Positions 32,290 through 40,861 of a stretch of 64,000 nucleotides of DNA are shown piece by piece; position 1 is the first letter of the stretch, and every line of letters begins with the position of its first letter. Under the pieces are notes generated by a model. It was not told the DNA's origin, did no database searches, and saw nothing but the letters and a program-made list of their open reading frames with translations. Location: assembly GCA_041485885.1 (NCBI GenBank), contig JBGPKL010000008.1, forward strand, positions 38,819-102,818, in the 5' to 3' direction. This DNA is from JACQFZ01 sp041485885 (lineage in GTDB: Bacteria; Pseudomonadota; Gammaproteobacteria; Acidiferrobacterales; Sulfurifustaceae). The translations under genes were made by a program, and so were the position numbers.

Positions 32290-33177
32290 ATGGAATTTGT
32301 CGCTAACCGCCCGCGGCTTTCCGAGAGCGACCGCCTCGGTGTCACGACCTTCGGATCGCTTCTGGTTCATATGCTGGTGATACTCGGCGTGACCTTCGCC
32401 GTCCCGAAGCTGCGCGAGCTGCAAGGGCTGCCAACGCTCGAGATTACTCTCGTGCAATCGCAGAGCGCGCGCGCGCCGGAGCAGCCGGAATTTCTGGCGC
32501 AGGCCAATCAAGACGGCGGCGGCGACAGCGATCGACCCGACATTGCCCGCAACCCGCTGCCGCTGCGCGAAGTGAGCGAAGCGCGCAAGAATTTCCCCGC
32601 CATTCGCCCTAAACCGCAAACGCAAGTTCCGGCGAAGCGCGACGCGCGCGAGCTGCTCACTCAGCGGAACGCAGAGCAAAGCGTCGTGACACCGCAACCC
32701 GAACCACAGCGTCGAGAGGAGCGGATCGATCCCGCGCAGCTCGGCCTGCCGGCGCCGCCCGATCTTTCCGAGCGCGCTCGACTGAATGCCGAAATCAGCC
32801 GCGTGTGGCAGGAGTATCAGAACCGCCCCCGGCGCAAATTCGTCAACGCCAGGACGCAAGAATATCGGGACGCCGTCTACATGGAAGCATGGCGCACTAA
32901 AGTTCAGCGAATCGGCAATTTGAACTACCCGGAGGAAGCGAAGCGCCGCGGGCTGCGCGGCAGTGTCATGCTCGACGTTGCCATCAACCAGGATGGGACA
33001 CTGGGCGGCGTGAACGTGACCCGTTCCTCGGGCCATGCATTGATCGACGACGCGGCCGTGCGCATCGTGCAGCTCGCGGCGCCGTTTTCCCCCTTCACCC
33101 CCGAAATGCGCGCGGAAACCGATATTATCGTCTTAACTCGCACCTTGAAGTTCAACGACGAGATCACGAGCGATTAA
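32290..33177 (+). CDS. tonB: TonB-family energy transducer
   Basis: 295 residues with an N-terminal membrane anchor (about 18-38, including SLLVHMLVILGVTFAVP), a Pro/Gln-rich periplasmic spacer, and a C-terminal TonB domain (NLNYPEEAKRRGLRGSVMLD and SSGHALIDDAAVRIVQLAAPF). The His in the anchor (SLLVH) matches the TonB/TolA-type H20. It lies between gshB and algH exactly as in Pseudomonas, where the protein (TonB3) is linked to twitching. No ExbB/ExbD in the window. Confidence 0.88.
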   Translation: MEFVANRPRLSESDRLGVTTFGSLLVHMLVILGVTFAVPKLRELQGLPTLEITLVQSQSARAPEQPEFLAQANQDGGGDSDRPDIARNPLPLREVSEARKNFPAIRPKPQTQVPAKRDARELLTQRNAEQSVVTPQPEPQRREERIDPAQLGLPAPPDLSERARLNAEISRVWQEYQNRPRRKFVNARTQEYRDAVYMEAWRTKVQRIGNLNYPEEAKRRGLRGSVMLDVAINQDGTLGGVNVTRSSGHALIDDAAVRIVQLAAPFSPFTPEMRAETDIIVLTRTLKFNDEITSD

Positions 33178-33255
33178 GGCAAATCCGCGAGTCGCGATCA
33201 CCGGCGCGGGATTGTCATTATTGCGCGCGCCAAGGCTCTGCCAGATACTAGCGCG

Positions 33256-33819
33256 ATGAGACCGGGTGCCACCCTTACGAACCAATTCCTGATTGCGATG
33301 CCGTCGCTCGCGGACCCCAACTTTAAACGCACCGTGACTTTCGTCTGCGAGCATTCGACCGACGGCGCGATGGGAATCGTCATCAACCGCGTTACCGATC
33401 TCAAGCTCGGCGACATCCTCGGACAACTCGACATCGCGGCCGCGGATCGGCAGCTTTCGGCGCAACCGGTTTACCTCGGCGGCCCGGTACAGAACAACCG
33501 CGGCTTTGTGATTCACGAACCGCTCGGCAATTGGGAATCGACGCTGCCGGTTACCGATACGATCGGCGTATCGACGTCGCGCGACATCCTGGCGGCGATC
33601 GCGGAACATCGTGGTCCGGATCGCTATCTCATCGCCCTCGGCTACGCCGGTTGGGGAGCGGGTCAGCTGGAGCGCGAAATGGCGGAGAACTCTTGGCTGT
33701 CGGGGCCCGCCAATCGTGAAGTCCTATTCGAGCTGCCGCTCGAAGGTCGATGGAACGCGGCAGCGGGGCTGGTCGGCGTCGATCTCACCACGCTCTCCTC
33801 CGAGGCCGGCCACGCTTGA
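33256..33819 (+). CDS. algH: YqgE/AlgH family protein
   Basis: 187 residues with LTNQFLIAMPSLADPNFKRT, HSTDGAMGIVINR, VYLGGPVQ..RGFVIH and ALGYAGWGAGQLE, the DUF179 signature set. The molecular role is not established; it always neighbours ruvX. It overlaps ruvX by four bases. The gap from tonB is 78 bases. Confidence 0.92.
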   Translation: MRPGATLTNQFLIAMPSLADPNFKRTVTFVCEHSTDGAMGIVINRVTDLKLGDILGQLDIAAADRQLSAQPVYLGGPVQNNRGFVIHEPLGNWESTLPVTDTIGVSTSRDILAAIAEHRGPDRYLIALGYAGWGAGQLEREMAENSWLSGPANREVLFELPLEGRWNAAAGLVGVDLTTLSSEAGHA

Positions 33820-34238
33820 CCGCCGGGACGTTTCTCGGCTTCGACTACGGTAAACGACATACGGGGGTGGCTGTGGGCAGCCATCACTCGGGATTAGCGC
33901 AGCCCGTTACCCAACTCACCGCCCGCGCGGACGCGCCCGACTGGGACGGCATCAAGCAGCTGCTCGAGGAATGGCAACCGGAGGCGCTGGTGGTCGGGCT
34001 GCCGCTCAACATGGACGGCAGCGAGAACGACATCAGCCGCGCGGCGCGGGCCTTTGGTGAAGGCTTGCAGGCCCGCTACAATCTACCGGTGCATATGGTG
34101 GATGAGCGCCTATCCTCGCGCGCCGCGACTGACTCGCTTCTCGATGACGGTGTTCCGCTGAAACGCCATAAGCACCAAATCGACAAGCGTGCGGCGCAGA
34201 CGATCCTTCAAGCCTTTTTGAACGAACGCATAACGTGA
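33816..34238 (+). CDS. ruvX: RuvX/YqgF, RNase H-like Holliday junction resolvase homologue
   Basis: 140 residues. FLGFDYGKRHTGVAVG holds the first catalytic Asp, VVGLPLNMDGSEN follows, then VDERLSSRAA and QIDKRAAQTILQAFL with the last Asp. Implicated in 16S rRNA 5' processing and recombination. The frame reads far upstream within algH, but the family begins here. TTG 33816 overlaps the algH stop (TTGA), which decides the start. Confidence 0.92.
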   Translation: MTAGTFLGFDYGKRHTGVAVGSHHSGLAQPVTQLTARADAPDWDGIKQLLEEWQPEALVVGLPLNMDGSENDISRAARAFGEGLQARYNLPVHMVDERLSSRAATDSLLDDGVPLKRHKHQIDKRAAQTILQAFLNERIT

Positions 34239-34735
34239 GCGCACCCTTCGACATCGGCGCGGCGATCAAACGGATGGCGCAGCCGTTGCGTGCGCACCTG
34301 AAACAGCGACCGGTCATGGTCGGTATTCATACCGGAGGCGCGTGGGTCGCGAGCTTGCTGCATAAGGAGATCGGACTCACCGAACCGCTCGGCACCCTCG
34401 ATATCTCGTTCTACCGCGATGACTTCACCCGCATCGGCATGAACCCGCAGGTGAAGGCGTCGAGCTTGCCGGTCAGCGTGGAGGATCGTCATGTCATCCT
34501 GGTGGACGACGTGCTGCACACCGGGCGAACGGTGCGCGCCGCGCTTAACGAGATTTTCGACTACGGCCGGCCGGCGTCGGTGACGCTCGCGGTGCTCATC
34601 GTGCGCGATGGGCGCGAATTGCCGATCGAGGCGCAGGTTGCGGGCGAGCAAATGCATCTCAGCAAGCGCCAGCACATCAAACTTGTCGGCGGTCCCGGCC
34701 GACTCGAGGTGGCGATCCAGGAGGCCAGCGGATGA
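34235..34735 (+). CDS. pyrR: PyrR-type uracil phosphoribosyltransferase/regulator
   Basis: 166 residues with the PRPP loop VILVDDVLHTGRTVRAALNE and HTGGAWVASLLHKE. In Gram-positives PyrR binds pyr mRNA; in gammaproteobacteria the protein keeps the fold and UPRTase motifs but RNA regulation is uncertain. Start GTG 34235 overlaps the ruvX stop, and its own stop overlaps pyrB (ATGA). Confidence 0.9.
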   Translation: MSAPFDIGAAIKRMAQPLRAHLKQRPVMVGIHTGGAWVASLLHKEIGLTEPLGTLDISFYRDDFTRIGMNPQVKASSLPVSVEDRHVILVDDVLHTGRTVRAALNEIFDYGRPASVTLAVLIVRDGRELPIEAQVAGEQMHLSKRQHIKLVGGPGRLEVAIQEASG

Positions 34736-35724
34736 CGCGAGACCTTCAATTCGACAATCACGGACGATTAAAGCATCTTTTAACGATTGAAGGCCTTTCC
34801 CGTCGTAACATTTTAGAAATTCTCGATACCGCCAAGTCTTTCGTCTCGGTCGGGCAGCGCGAGATAAAGAAAGTACCGCTGCTGCGCGGCAAGACCGTCG
34901 TCAACCTCTTCTTCGAATCGAGCACCCGCACGCGCACGACGTTCGAGATCGCCGCGAAGCGGCTTTCCGCCGACGTCATCAATCTCAATATCGAGGCATC
35001 GAGCACGAGCAAGGGGGAAACGCTGCTCGACACCGTGCGCAATCTGGAAGCGATGCACACGGACCTTTTCGTGGTGCGTCACAAACGCAGCGGCGCGGCG
35101 CACATGATCGCGGCGCATGTGCCGCCGCACGTGCACATCATCAACGCCGGCGATGGATCGCACGCGCACCCGACGCAGGCGATGCTCGACGTTTACACGA
35201 TTCGCGAGCGCAAAGGCTCGTTCGAGAAACTGAAAGTCGCCATCGTCGGCGATATCCAGCACTCGCGGGTGGCGCGCTCGCAAATCCAGGCGCTCAACAC
35301 CCTCGGCGTCGCCGAGATACGCGTGGTGGCGCCGCGCACACTCATGCCGACGGCGGTGGAGCGTCTCGGCGTGACGCCTTGCATCGATATGCGCGAGGGT
35401 CTGGCCGGTGTCGACGTCGTCATGATGCTGCGGCTGCAGCTCGAGCGCATGACCGGCGCGCTCATTCCGAGCGAGCAGGAATATTTCAACCTGTACGGAT
35501 TGACGCCCGAGAAGCTCGCGTACGCCAAGAAGGACGCGATCGTGCTGCACCCCGGACCGATGAACCGCGGGTTGGAGATCGATTCGGCGGTCGCCGACGG
35601 TTCGCAGTCGGTGATCCTCCCGCAAGTCACCAACGGCATCGCCGTGCGCATGGCGATCATGGCGCTCATCCTCGGCGGCGCGCCGGCGGAGGGCCGCGCG
35701 CGGCGCGCGGGCGCGCGCGCATGA
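34732..35724 (+). CDS. pyrB: Aspartate carbamoyltransferase catalytic chain
   Basis: 330 residues. The carbamoyl-phosphate loop FFESSTRTRTTFEIAAKRLS, SSTSKGET, HIINAGDGSHAHPTQAMLD and HPGPMNRGLEI are all present. It carries out the first committed step of pyrimidine synthesis. In Pseudomonas-type organisms it forms a dodecamer with the non-catalytic dihydroorotase homologue encoded next. No pyrI regulatory-chain gene is present. It overlaps pyrC' by four bases. Confidence 0.95.
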   Translation: MTRDLQFDNHGRLKHLLTIEGLSRRNILEILDTAKSFVSVGQREIKKVPLLRGKTVVNLFFESSTRTRTTFEIAAKRLSADVINLNIEASSTSKGETLLDTVRNLEAMHTDLFVVRHKRSGAAHMIAAHVPPHVHIINAGDGSHAHPTQAMLDVYTIRERKGSFEKLKVAIVGDIQHSRVARSQIQALNTLGVAEIRVVAPRTLMPTAVERLGVTPCIDMREGLAGVDVVMMLRLQLERMTGALIPSEQEYFNLYGLTPEKLAYAKKDAIVLHPGPMNRGLEIDSAVADGSQSVILPQVTNGIAVRMAIMALILGGAPAEGRARRAGARA

Positions 35725-36998
35725 GTCTCGCGATCAAGGGCGGTCATTTAATCGATCCGGCAAATCGCCTGAACGGCAAGCGCGACATTTACATCGACGG
35801 CGAAGGCTTCGTCGTCGGCGTCGGCCGCTCACCGAGCGGGTTCAAACCCCGGCGCACGATCGACGCGACGGATAAAATCGTCTGCCCCGGACTCATCGAT
35901 CTGCGCGCGCGCCTGCGCGAGCCGGGCCTCGAGCACAAAGCGACGCTCGAAAGCGAGTTGAAGGCCGCCGTCGCCGGCGGCATCACCACGCTCTGCTGCC
36001 CGCCCGATACCCGCCCGGTGATCGACACGCCGGCGATGGCGCAAATGATTCAGTCGCGCGCCTGGCGGTTCGGCTATGCGTTCATTCATCCGCTCGGCGC
36101 GCTGACGCAGAACCTGGAAGGTAAGAAGCTGAGCAACATGGAGGCGCTCGACGAGGCGGGTTGCGTCGCATTCACCAATGCCAACGCGCCTATTACCGAC
36201 ACGCTGGTGTTGCGCCGCGCGATGGAATACGCCGCGAGTTTCGACCTAACGGTGTTTCTCCATTCCGAAGACCCGTGGCTCAAGGCCGATGGCTGTTGTC
36301 ACGAAGGTGAGATCAGCACTCGACTCGGGCTCCCTGGCATTCCCGAGGCGGCCGAAACGGTCGCGGTCGCGCGCGACCTCGCGCTCATCGACCAAACGCG
36401 CGTACGCGCGCATTTCTGTGGCCTCTCGAGCGCGCGGGCGGTGCAAATGATCGCGGAGGCGCAGCGTCGCGGGCTGCCGGTTAGCGCCGACGTGACGGCG
36501 CATCATCTGCATCTGACCGAGCACGATATCGGCTACTTCGATACGCAATGCCACGTACAACCGCCGTTACGCAGCCGGCGGGATCGCGCCGCGCTGCGCC
36601 GCGCGCTGAAGCGGGGCGTCATCAGCGCCGTCTGCTCGGACCATCAGCCTCACGAGTCCGACGCGAAGCTCGCGCCTTTCAGCGAATCGGAGCCCGGTAT
36701 TTCGGGACTGGAAACGCTGCTGCCGTTGACGCTTAAGCTCGTGCGGGAACGACTGCTGACGCTGGTGGAGGCGGTGGCGCTGCTCACGCGCAAACCCGCG
36801 GATATTCTCGGCCTCGAATCGGGCCAGCTGAGCGTTGGCGCGACCGCCGATGTGTGCGTGTTCGACCCGAAGGAACGCTGGCAGTTGACGACGGAGCGCT
36901 TACTGTCGCGCGGCCATAACACGCCGTTTCTAGGCCGGGAACTACAAGGACGGGTTACTCATACCGTCGTCGGTGGACGCCTCGTTTACGAGGCCTGA
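35721..36998 (+). CDS. pyrC': Non-catalytic dihydroorotase homologue (PyrC')
   Basis: 425 residues of class I dihydroorotase fold: MSLAIKGGHLIDPANRLNGK, KIVCPGLIDLRARLREPGLE, GGITTLCCPPDTRPV and VCSDHQPHESD. The metal-binding HxH that normally precedes LREPG is Arg62-Ala-Arg64, and the HICHVST box is AHFCGLSS, lacking its second His. It should therefore be inactive and serve to hold PyrB in its dodecamer, as known for Pseudomonas pyrC'. The frame is open 114 codons upstream inside pyrB; ATG 35721 with the ATGA overlap is correct. A working dihydroorotase must be elsewhere. Confidence 0.9.
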   Translation: MSLAIKGGHLIDPANRLNGKRDIYIDGEGFVVGVGRSPSGFKPRRTIDATDKIVCPGLIDLRARLREPGLEHKATLESELKAAVAGGITTLCCPPDTRPVIDTPAMAQMIQSRAWRFGYAFIHPLGALTQNLEGKKLSNMEALDEAGCVAFTNANAPITDTLVLRRAMEYAASFDLTVFLHSEDPWLKADGCCHEGEISTRLGLPGIPEAAETVAVARDLALIDQTRVRAHFCGLSSARAVQMIAEAQRRGLPVSADVTAHHLHLTEHDIGYFDTQCHVQPPLRSRRDRAALRRALKRGVISAVCSDHQPHESDAKLAPFSESEPGISGLETLLPLTLKLVRERLLTLVEAVALLTRKPADILGLESGQLSVGATADVCVFDPKERWQLTTERLLSRGHNTPFLGRELQGRVTHTVVGGRLVYEA

Positions 36999-37106
36999 CA
37001 GAAGTCTTGCCGGCTCCTAGCGAACGCCATGCACGCCATCGTCGGCGCGACGCTTCGCACGTCGATCGACCCCGGCCTGCCCTTCCACGTGCAGGCGCTC
37101 GCCGGC

Positions 37107-37131
37107 GTCGATGCACGTTAGGTGCATCGAC
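37107..37131. repeat. TGCAC-GTTAG-GTGCA hairpin module
   Basis: GTCGATGCAC and GTGCATCGAC are perfect 10-base arms around GTTAG. The same plan with other outer bases occurs at 41581-41605 (loop GTTAA) and, reversed, at 49623-49643 (loop TTAAC). It is followed here by GAAAACCCCGGCTCGCC, at 41606 by GAAACCTCCGCCTCACC. Confidence 0.65.
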
Positions 37132-37208
37132 GAAAACCCCGGCTCGCCCTAGCTCATCCGCCGATTCTCTCCTATATTCATTAAAGGCAACCAACGGAGG
37201 GTGCGGCT

Positions 37209-37322
37209 ATGGCTACTATGACCAGAAGCTTTCTGCAAGAGAAACGGAAGTTCAATTACTTGGTTCTCGCGATGCTGCTTTTCGGCGGCGCTTTCTTAGC
37301 GGCGCTTTACCTTTTGCTTTAA
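37209..37322 (+). CDS. 37-residue single-pass membrane peptide
   Basis: ATG 37209 to TAA 37320-37322 encodes MATMTRSFLQEKRKFNYLVL followed by a hydrophobic run AMLLFGGAFLAALYLLL. A strong GGAGG (37196-37200) lies eight bases upstream. The charged N-terminus and single C-terminal helix fit a small inner-membrane protein with the N-terminus inside. The family is unknown. It is followed by a weak hairpin, and it faces the pilU end. Translation is likely but unproven. Confidence 0.6.
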   Translation: MATMTRSFLQEKRKFNYLVLAMLLFGGAFLAALYLLL

Positions 37323-37343
37323 CCGTTGGACGGATTTCGAGAA

Positions 37344-37370
37344 GCCCGCTGAAACACGGGGCGGGCGTTC
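37344..37370 (+). terminator. Weak hairpin, possible terminator
   Basis: GCCCGC (37344-37349) pairs with GCGGGC (37361-37366), followed by GTTCTT. The stem is short and the T-run poor, so the call rests mainly on its place just after the small peptide gene. Confidence 0.3.
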
Positions 37371-37423
37371 TTGCGCGCGCCAGCACATTCGGCGCGGGCC
37401 GCGCAACCCTCCCTATCGCGCCG

Positions 37424-38539
37424 CTACTTTACCGTCAGATTCCGTAAGGTATCTCCCAGCTCGCGGCCCTTCGAGTCCTTGCCTTCGAGCTTGATGCGCA
37501 GGCGCACGTCGTTGATCGAGTCGGCGTTGCGCAGCGCGTCGTCGTAGGAGATGAGATCGGCCTCGTGCAGATTGAAGAGCGACTGGTCGAACGTCTGCAT
37601 CCCCGCTTCGCCCGATTTCGCCATGAGGTCCTTGAGACCGGGGACGTTGCCTTCCATGATCAAGTCGGAAACGAGCGGCGTGTTGATAAGCACCTCTACG
37701 GCGGGCACACGGCCTTTCCCGGTTTTCATCGGGATCAGGCGTTGCGAAATGATCGCCTTCAAGTTGAGGGCGAGGTCCATCAGCAACTGATTACGTTTCT
37801 CTTCCGGGAAGAAGTTGATGATGCGATCAAGCGCCTGGTTTGCGTTGTTGGCGTGCAATGTCGTTAGACACAAATGGCCCGTTTCGGCGAACTGCACGGC
37901 GAGGTCCATCGTCTCGCGCGCGCGTACCTCGCCGATCAGGATCACATCGGGCGCTTGGCGCATGGCGTTCTTGAGCGCCACGTCATAGGAGTTGGTGTCG
38001 ACGCCGACTTCACGCTGGTTGACGATACAGTTCTTATGGCTGTGCACGTACTCGATCGGGTCCTCGATGGTGAGTATGTGTCCGTAGCTGTACTCGTTGC
38101 GATAGCCGATCATCGCGGCGAGCGAAGTGGATTTACCCGAGCCGGTGCCACCGACAAACATGACGAGGCCGCGCTTCGTCAGCGCGACTTCGGCGAGCAC
38201 TTTCGGAAGGGTCAGATCGTCGAAGCGGGGAATATCCGTGTTGATGGTGCGCAGCACCATGCCAACGCGCTGCTGCTGCATGAAGACGTTAACGCGAAAC
38301 CGGCCGATCTCCTGCGGCGCAATCGCGAAATTGCATTCGTTGTGCGCCTCGAACTGGCGGCGCTGCTCCTCGTTCATGATGCCGTAGGCGAACGCGCGCG
38401 ACTGCTCAGGCGTGAGCGCCTGCTTGGTGACTGGCACGATCTTGCCGTCGACCTTTACTGACGGCGGCACCCCGGCCGTAATAAACAGGTCCGAGGCCTT
38501 GCGGTGCTTCATCAACTTCAAGAGATCGCTGAAGTTCAC
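37424..38539 (-). CDS. pilU: PilU, accessory twitching ATPase
   Basis: 371 residues. MNFSDLLKLMKHRKASDLFI at the N-terminus, Walker A GGTGSGKSTSLAAMIGYRN, Asp box TIEDPIEYVHSHKNC, Walker B DVILIGEVRARETMDLAV and His box TLHANNANQALDRI. The ASDLFI start, EVRARETM variant and C-terminal extension KLEGKDSKGRELGD place it with PilU rather than PilT. It aids PilT in retracting type IV pili. It overlaps pilT by four bases. Confidence 0.93.
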   Translation of the reverse strand: MNFSDLLKLMKHRKASDLFITAGVPPSVKVDGKIVPVTKQALTPEQSRAFAYGIMNEEQRRQFEAHNECNFAIAPQEIGRFRVNVFMQQQRVGMVLRTINTDIPRFDDLTLPKVLAEVALTKRGLVMFVGGTGSGKSTSLAAMIGYRNEYSYGHILTIEDPIEYVHSHKNCIVNQREVGVDTNSYDVALKNAMRQAPDVILIGEVRARETMDLAVQFAETGHLCLTTLHANNANQALDRIINFFPEEKRNQLLMDLALNLKAIISQRLIPMKTGKGRVPAVEVLINTPLVSDLIMEGNVPGLKDLMAKSGEAGMQTFDQSLFNLHEADLISYDDALRNADSINDVRLRIKLEGKDSKGRELGDTLRNLTVK

Positions 38540-39615
38540 GCCTTCGCCGCCGCTGCCTTCGCCGCCACCATGCTGGCCGCGCTAAAGAGGTCCTTGTTAT
38601 TGGCGTAGGCGCGTGCCTCGTCGGGATGAACTTGCCGCGCGCGCACCAGGTCTTGCAGGCACTGATCGATGGTCTGCATGCCGGTGTTCTGTCCGGTCTG
38701 GATCGCCGAGTACATCTGCGCGACTTTGTTCTCGCGGATCAGGTTGCGGATCGCCGCCGTGCCGATCATGACCTCGTGCGCGGCAAGGCGCCCGCCGCCG
38801 ATCTTCTTAAGGAGCGCTTGCGAGATAACGGCGCGCAGCGACTCCGACAACATGGCGCGCACCATGTCCTTTTCCGCCGCGGGGAACACGTCGATGATAC
38901 GATCGATCGTCTTCGCGGCCGATGAGGTGTGCAACGTACCGAACACCAAGTGCCCGGTCTCGGCGCCGGTCAGCGCGAGGCGGATCGTCTCGAGATCGCG
39001 CATTTCGCCGACCAGGATAATGTCCGGGTCTTCGCGCAGCGCCGCGCGCAGCGCGTTGTTGAAGCCGAGCGTGTCGCGCCCGACTTCGCGTTGGTTGACG
39101 AGACAGTTCTTACTCGTGTGCACGAACTCGATCGGGTCCTCGATCGTCAGAATATGCTCATGCCGAATTTCGTTGAGGTGGTTCACCATCGCCGCCAGCG
39201 TCGTCGACTTACCGGACCCGGTCGGCCCGGTCACGAGCACCAAGCCGCGCGGCTGGTCGCAAATTTTCTTGAAAATGTCCGGCGCGTTCAGTTGTTCGAG
39301 GGTGAGCACCTTCGAGGGAATGGTACGGAACACCGCGCCCGGACCGCGCTGCTGGTTGAACGCGTTCACGCGGAAGCGCGCGATGTTCGGCAGGTCGAAC
39401 GAGAAATCGCAATCCAGGAACTCCTCGAAGTCTTTCTGCTGCTTGTCCGACATGATGTCGTAGATCATGTTGTGCACGGTGCGATCGTCCAGCGGATCGA
39501 CGTTGATGCGCTTGACGTCGCCGTCCACGCGGATCATGGGCGGTAGACCGGAGGACAAGTGCAAGTCGGAGGCGCTTTGCTTGAAGGCGAACGCGAGTAG
39601 CTCGGCGATATCCAT
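38536..39615 (-). CDS. pilT: PilT, type IV pilus retraction ATPase
   Basis: 359 residues. ASDLHLSSGLPPMIRVDGDV, Walker A GPTGSGKSTTLAAMVNH, TIEDPIEFVH, the AIRNLIRE element typical of retraction ATPases (here AAIRNLIREN), and GEMRDLETIRLAL. A hexameric motor that depolymerises the pilus. First gene of pilT-pilU. No pilin or assembly genes are in the window; the Pil-Chp system at 19.3-29.6 kb regulates the same machine. Confidence 0.95.
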   Translation of the reverse strand: MDIAELLAFAFKQSASDLHLSSGLPPMIRVDGDVKRINVDPLDDRTVHNMIYDIMSDKQQKDFEEFLDCDFSFDLPNIARFRVNAFNQQRGPGAVFRTIPSKVLTLEQLNAPDIFKKICDQPRGLVLVTGPTGSGKSTTLAAMVNHLNEIRHEHILTIEDPIEFVHTSKNCLVNQREVGRDTLGFNNALRAALREDPDIILVGEMRDLETIRLALTGAETGHLVFGTLHTSSAAKTIDRIIDVFPAAEKDMVRAMLSESLRAVISQALLKKIGGGRLAAHEVMIGTAAIRNLIRENKVAQMYSAIQTGQNTGMQTIDQCLQDLVRARQVHPDEARAYANNKDLFSAASMVAAKAAAAKA

Positions 39616-39825
39616 GTGTTTGAACGGCCGCGGCGGTGGGTGGGATTATCCGTTTCTCGCTTAATTTCTAGTCCATTGCGGGGTCGTATGCAAACGAGCT
39701 GCGCCAGACTCGTATGCACGCGAACCGCGCCGGTACATGGAAGTACCGGCCGGGGGGTGTACCGGAGCCCGGAATTCGCGCCAAGGACTGGCAGGTACTG
39801 CTCCGCTTGTGCGCGCGCGCTCCCC

Positions 39826-39892
39826 CTCCCTCATTCCCTCTCCCTCAAGGGGAGAGGGAGGCAAGCCGAGGCGCGCTTGTGCGCGCACTTTG
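39826..39892. repeat. CCCTCTCCC..GGGAGAGGG repeat with GCGCGC..GCGCGCACTT tail
   Basis: CCCTCCCTCATTCCCTCTCC CTCAAGGGGAGAGGGAGG forms the stem, followed by CAAGCCGAGGCGCGCTTGTG..CGCGCACTT. The same stem-plus-tail order is seen at 41620-41674. It lies between divergent pilT and proC. Confidence 0.65.
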
Positions 39893-39943
39893 TATTATTG
39901 GCCGGCTTCCGTTGCCCGGGGGTGGGCTTTACACTGCTCCCTC

Positions 39944-40861
39944 ATGGCGACAAGAAAGACAAGAAGCCGCAGCCGCGCCTCTTCCGGGCATAAACCGCAC
40001 TCCAAGGCGCGTTCGCGCGCCACCGTCTCTCGGCGTCGGCCGCTGGTCGGTTTTATCGGCGCCGGCAACATGGCCCGCAGCCTTGCGGGCGGGCTTATCG
40101 CAAACGGCTGGCCCGCGGCGCGCATCGTCCTCTCGGATCCGGACCCCTCTCAACGTAAGACGGTGGAAGAGCGTCTGAAAGTCAAAACCTACGCCCGCAA
40201 CGCCGATGTCGTCGAGCGGGCGCAAATACTGGTGCTAGCCGTCAAACCGCAGGCAATGCGGGCGGTAGCCGCTGAAATCGCACCGATCGTGCGACAGACG
40301 CGGCCTCTCGTCATTTCGATCGCAGCGGGCATACGTGTCAGCGATCTCGAACGCTGGCTGAGCGCGACGGTTCCGCTCGTGCGCGCCATGCCGAACACAG
40401 CGGCGCTCGTCGGCTCCGGGGCGTCCGGGCTCTATGCAAACCCGCTGGTGAATGAACGAATGCGCGCCGTCGCCGAATCGATCTTGCGCGCGGTTGGTGT
40501 CACGGCGTGGCTCAAGGACGAATTGCTGTTGGACGTCGTCACGGCCCTGTCCGGCAGTGGACCCGCCTATTTTTTTCTCGTGATGGAAGCGCTCGAGCGC
40601 GCCGCCGTCGCCGAAGGGCTCGACCCCGCCACCGCGCGCCTGCTCACCTTGGAAACCGCGCTCGGCGCCGCGAAATTGGCGATCGAAGGAGGCGAGGAAC
40701 CGGCGGTGCTCCGGACCCGCGTCGCGTCTCCCGGAGGTACGACCGAGCGCGCGCTGAAAATCCTCGTTGACGGCGGCCTGATCCCGCTGTTCCATCGGGC
40801 GGTGCGCGGGGCAACGGAGCGCGCGCGCGAGTTAGCCGATATGTTTGGGAAAGGCGCATGA
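39944..40861 (+). CDS. proC: Pyrroline-5-carboxylate reductase
   Basis: 305 residues. After a 33-residue basic, Ser/Arg-rich N-terminal extension, VGFIGAGNMARSLAGGLI gives the NADPH-binding loop, then VLAVKPQAM, RAMPNTAALVGSGASGLY and ALSGSGPAYFFLVMEAL, RVASPGGTTERAL. It makes proline from pyrroline-5-carboxylate. The frame is open 69 codons upstream; ATG 39944 is the best start though the basic tail is unusual and a later start is possible. yggS, which normally sits before it, is absent. It overlaps yggT (ATGA). Confidence 0.92.
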   Translation: MATRKTRSRSRASSGHKPHSKARSRATVSRRRPLVGFIGAGNMARSLAGGLIANGWPAARIVLSDPDPSQRKTVEERLKVKTYARNADVVERAQILVLAVKPQAMRAVAAEIAPIVRQTRPLVISIAAGIRVSDLERWLSATVPLVRAMPNTAALVGSGASGLYANPLVNERMRAVAESILRAVGVTAWLKDELLLDVVTALSGSGPAYFFLVMEALERAAVAEGLDPATARLLTLETALGAAKLAIEGGEEPAVLRTRVASPGGTTERALKILVDGGLIPLFHRAVRGATERARELADMFGKGA

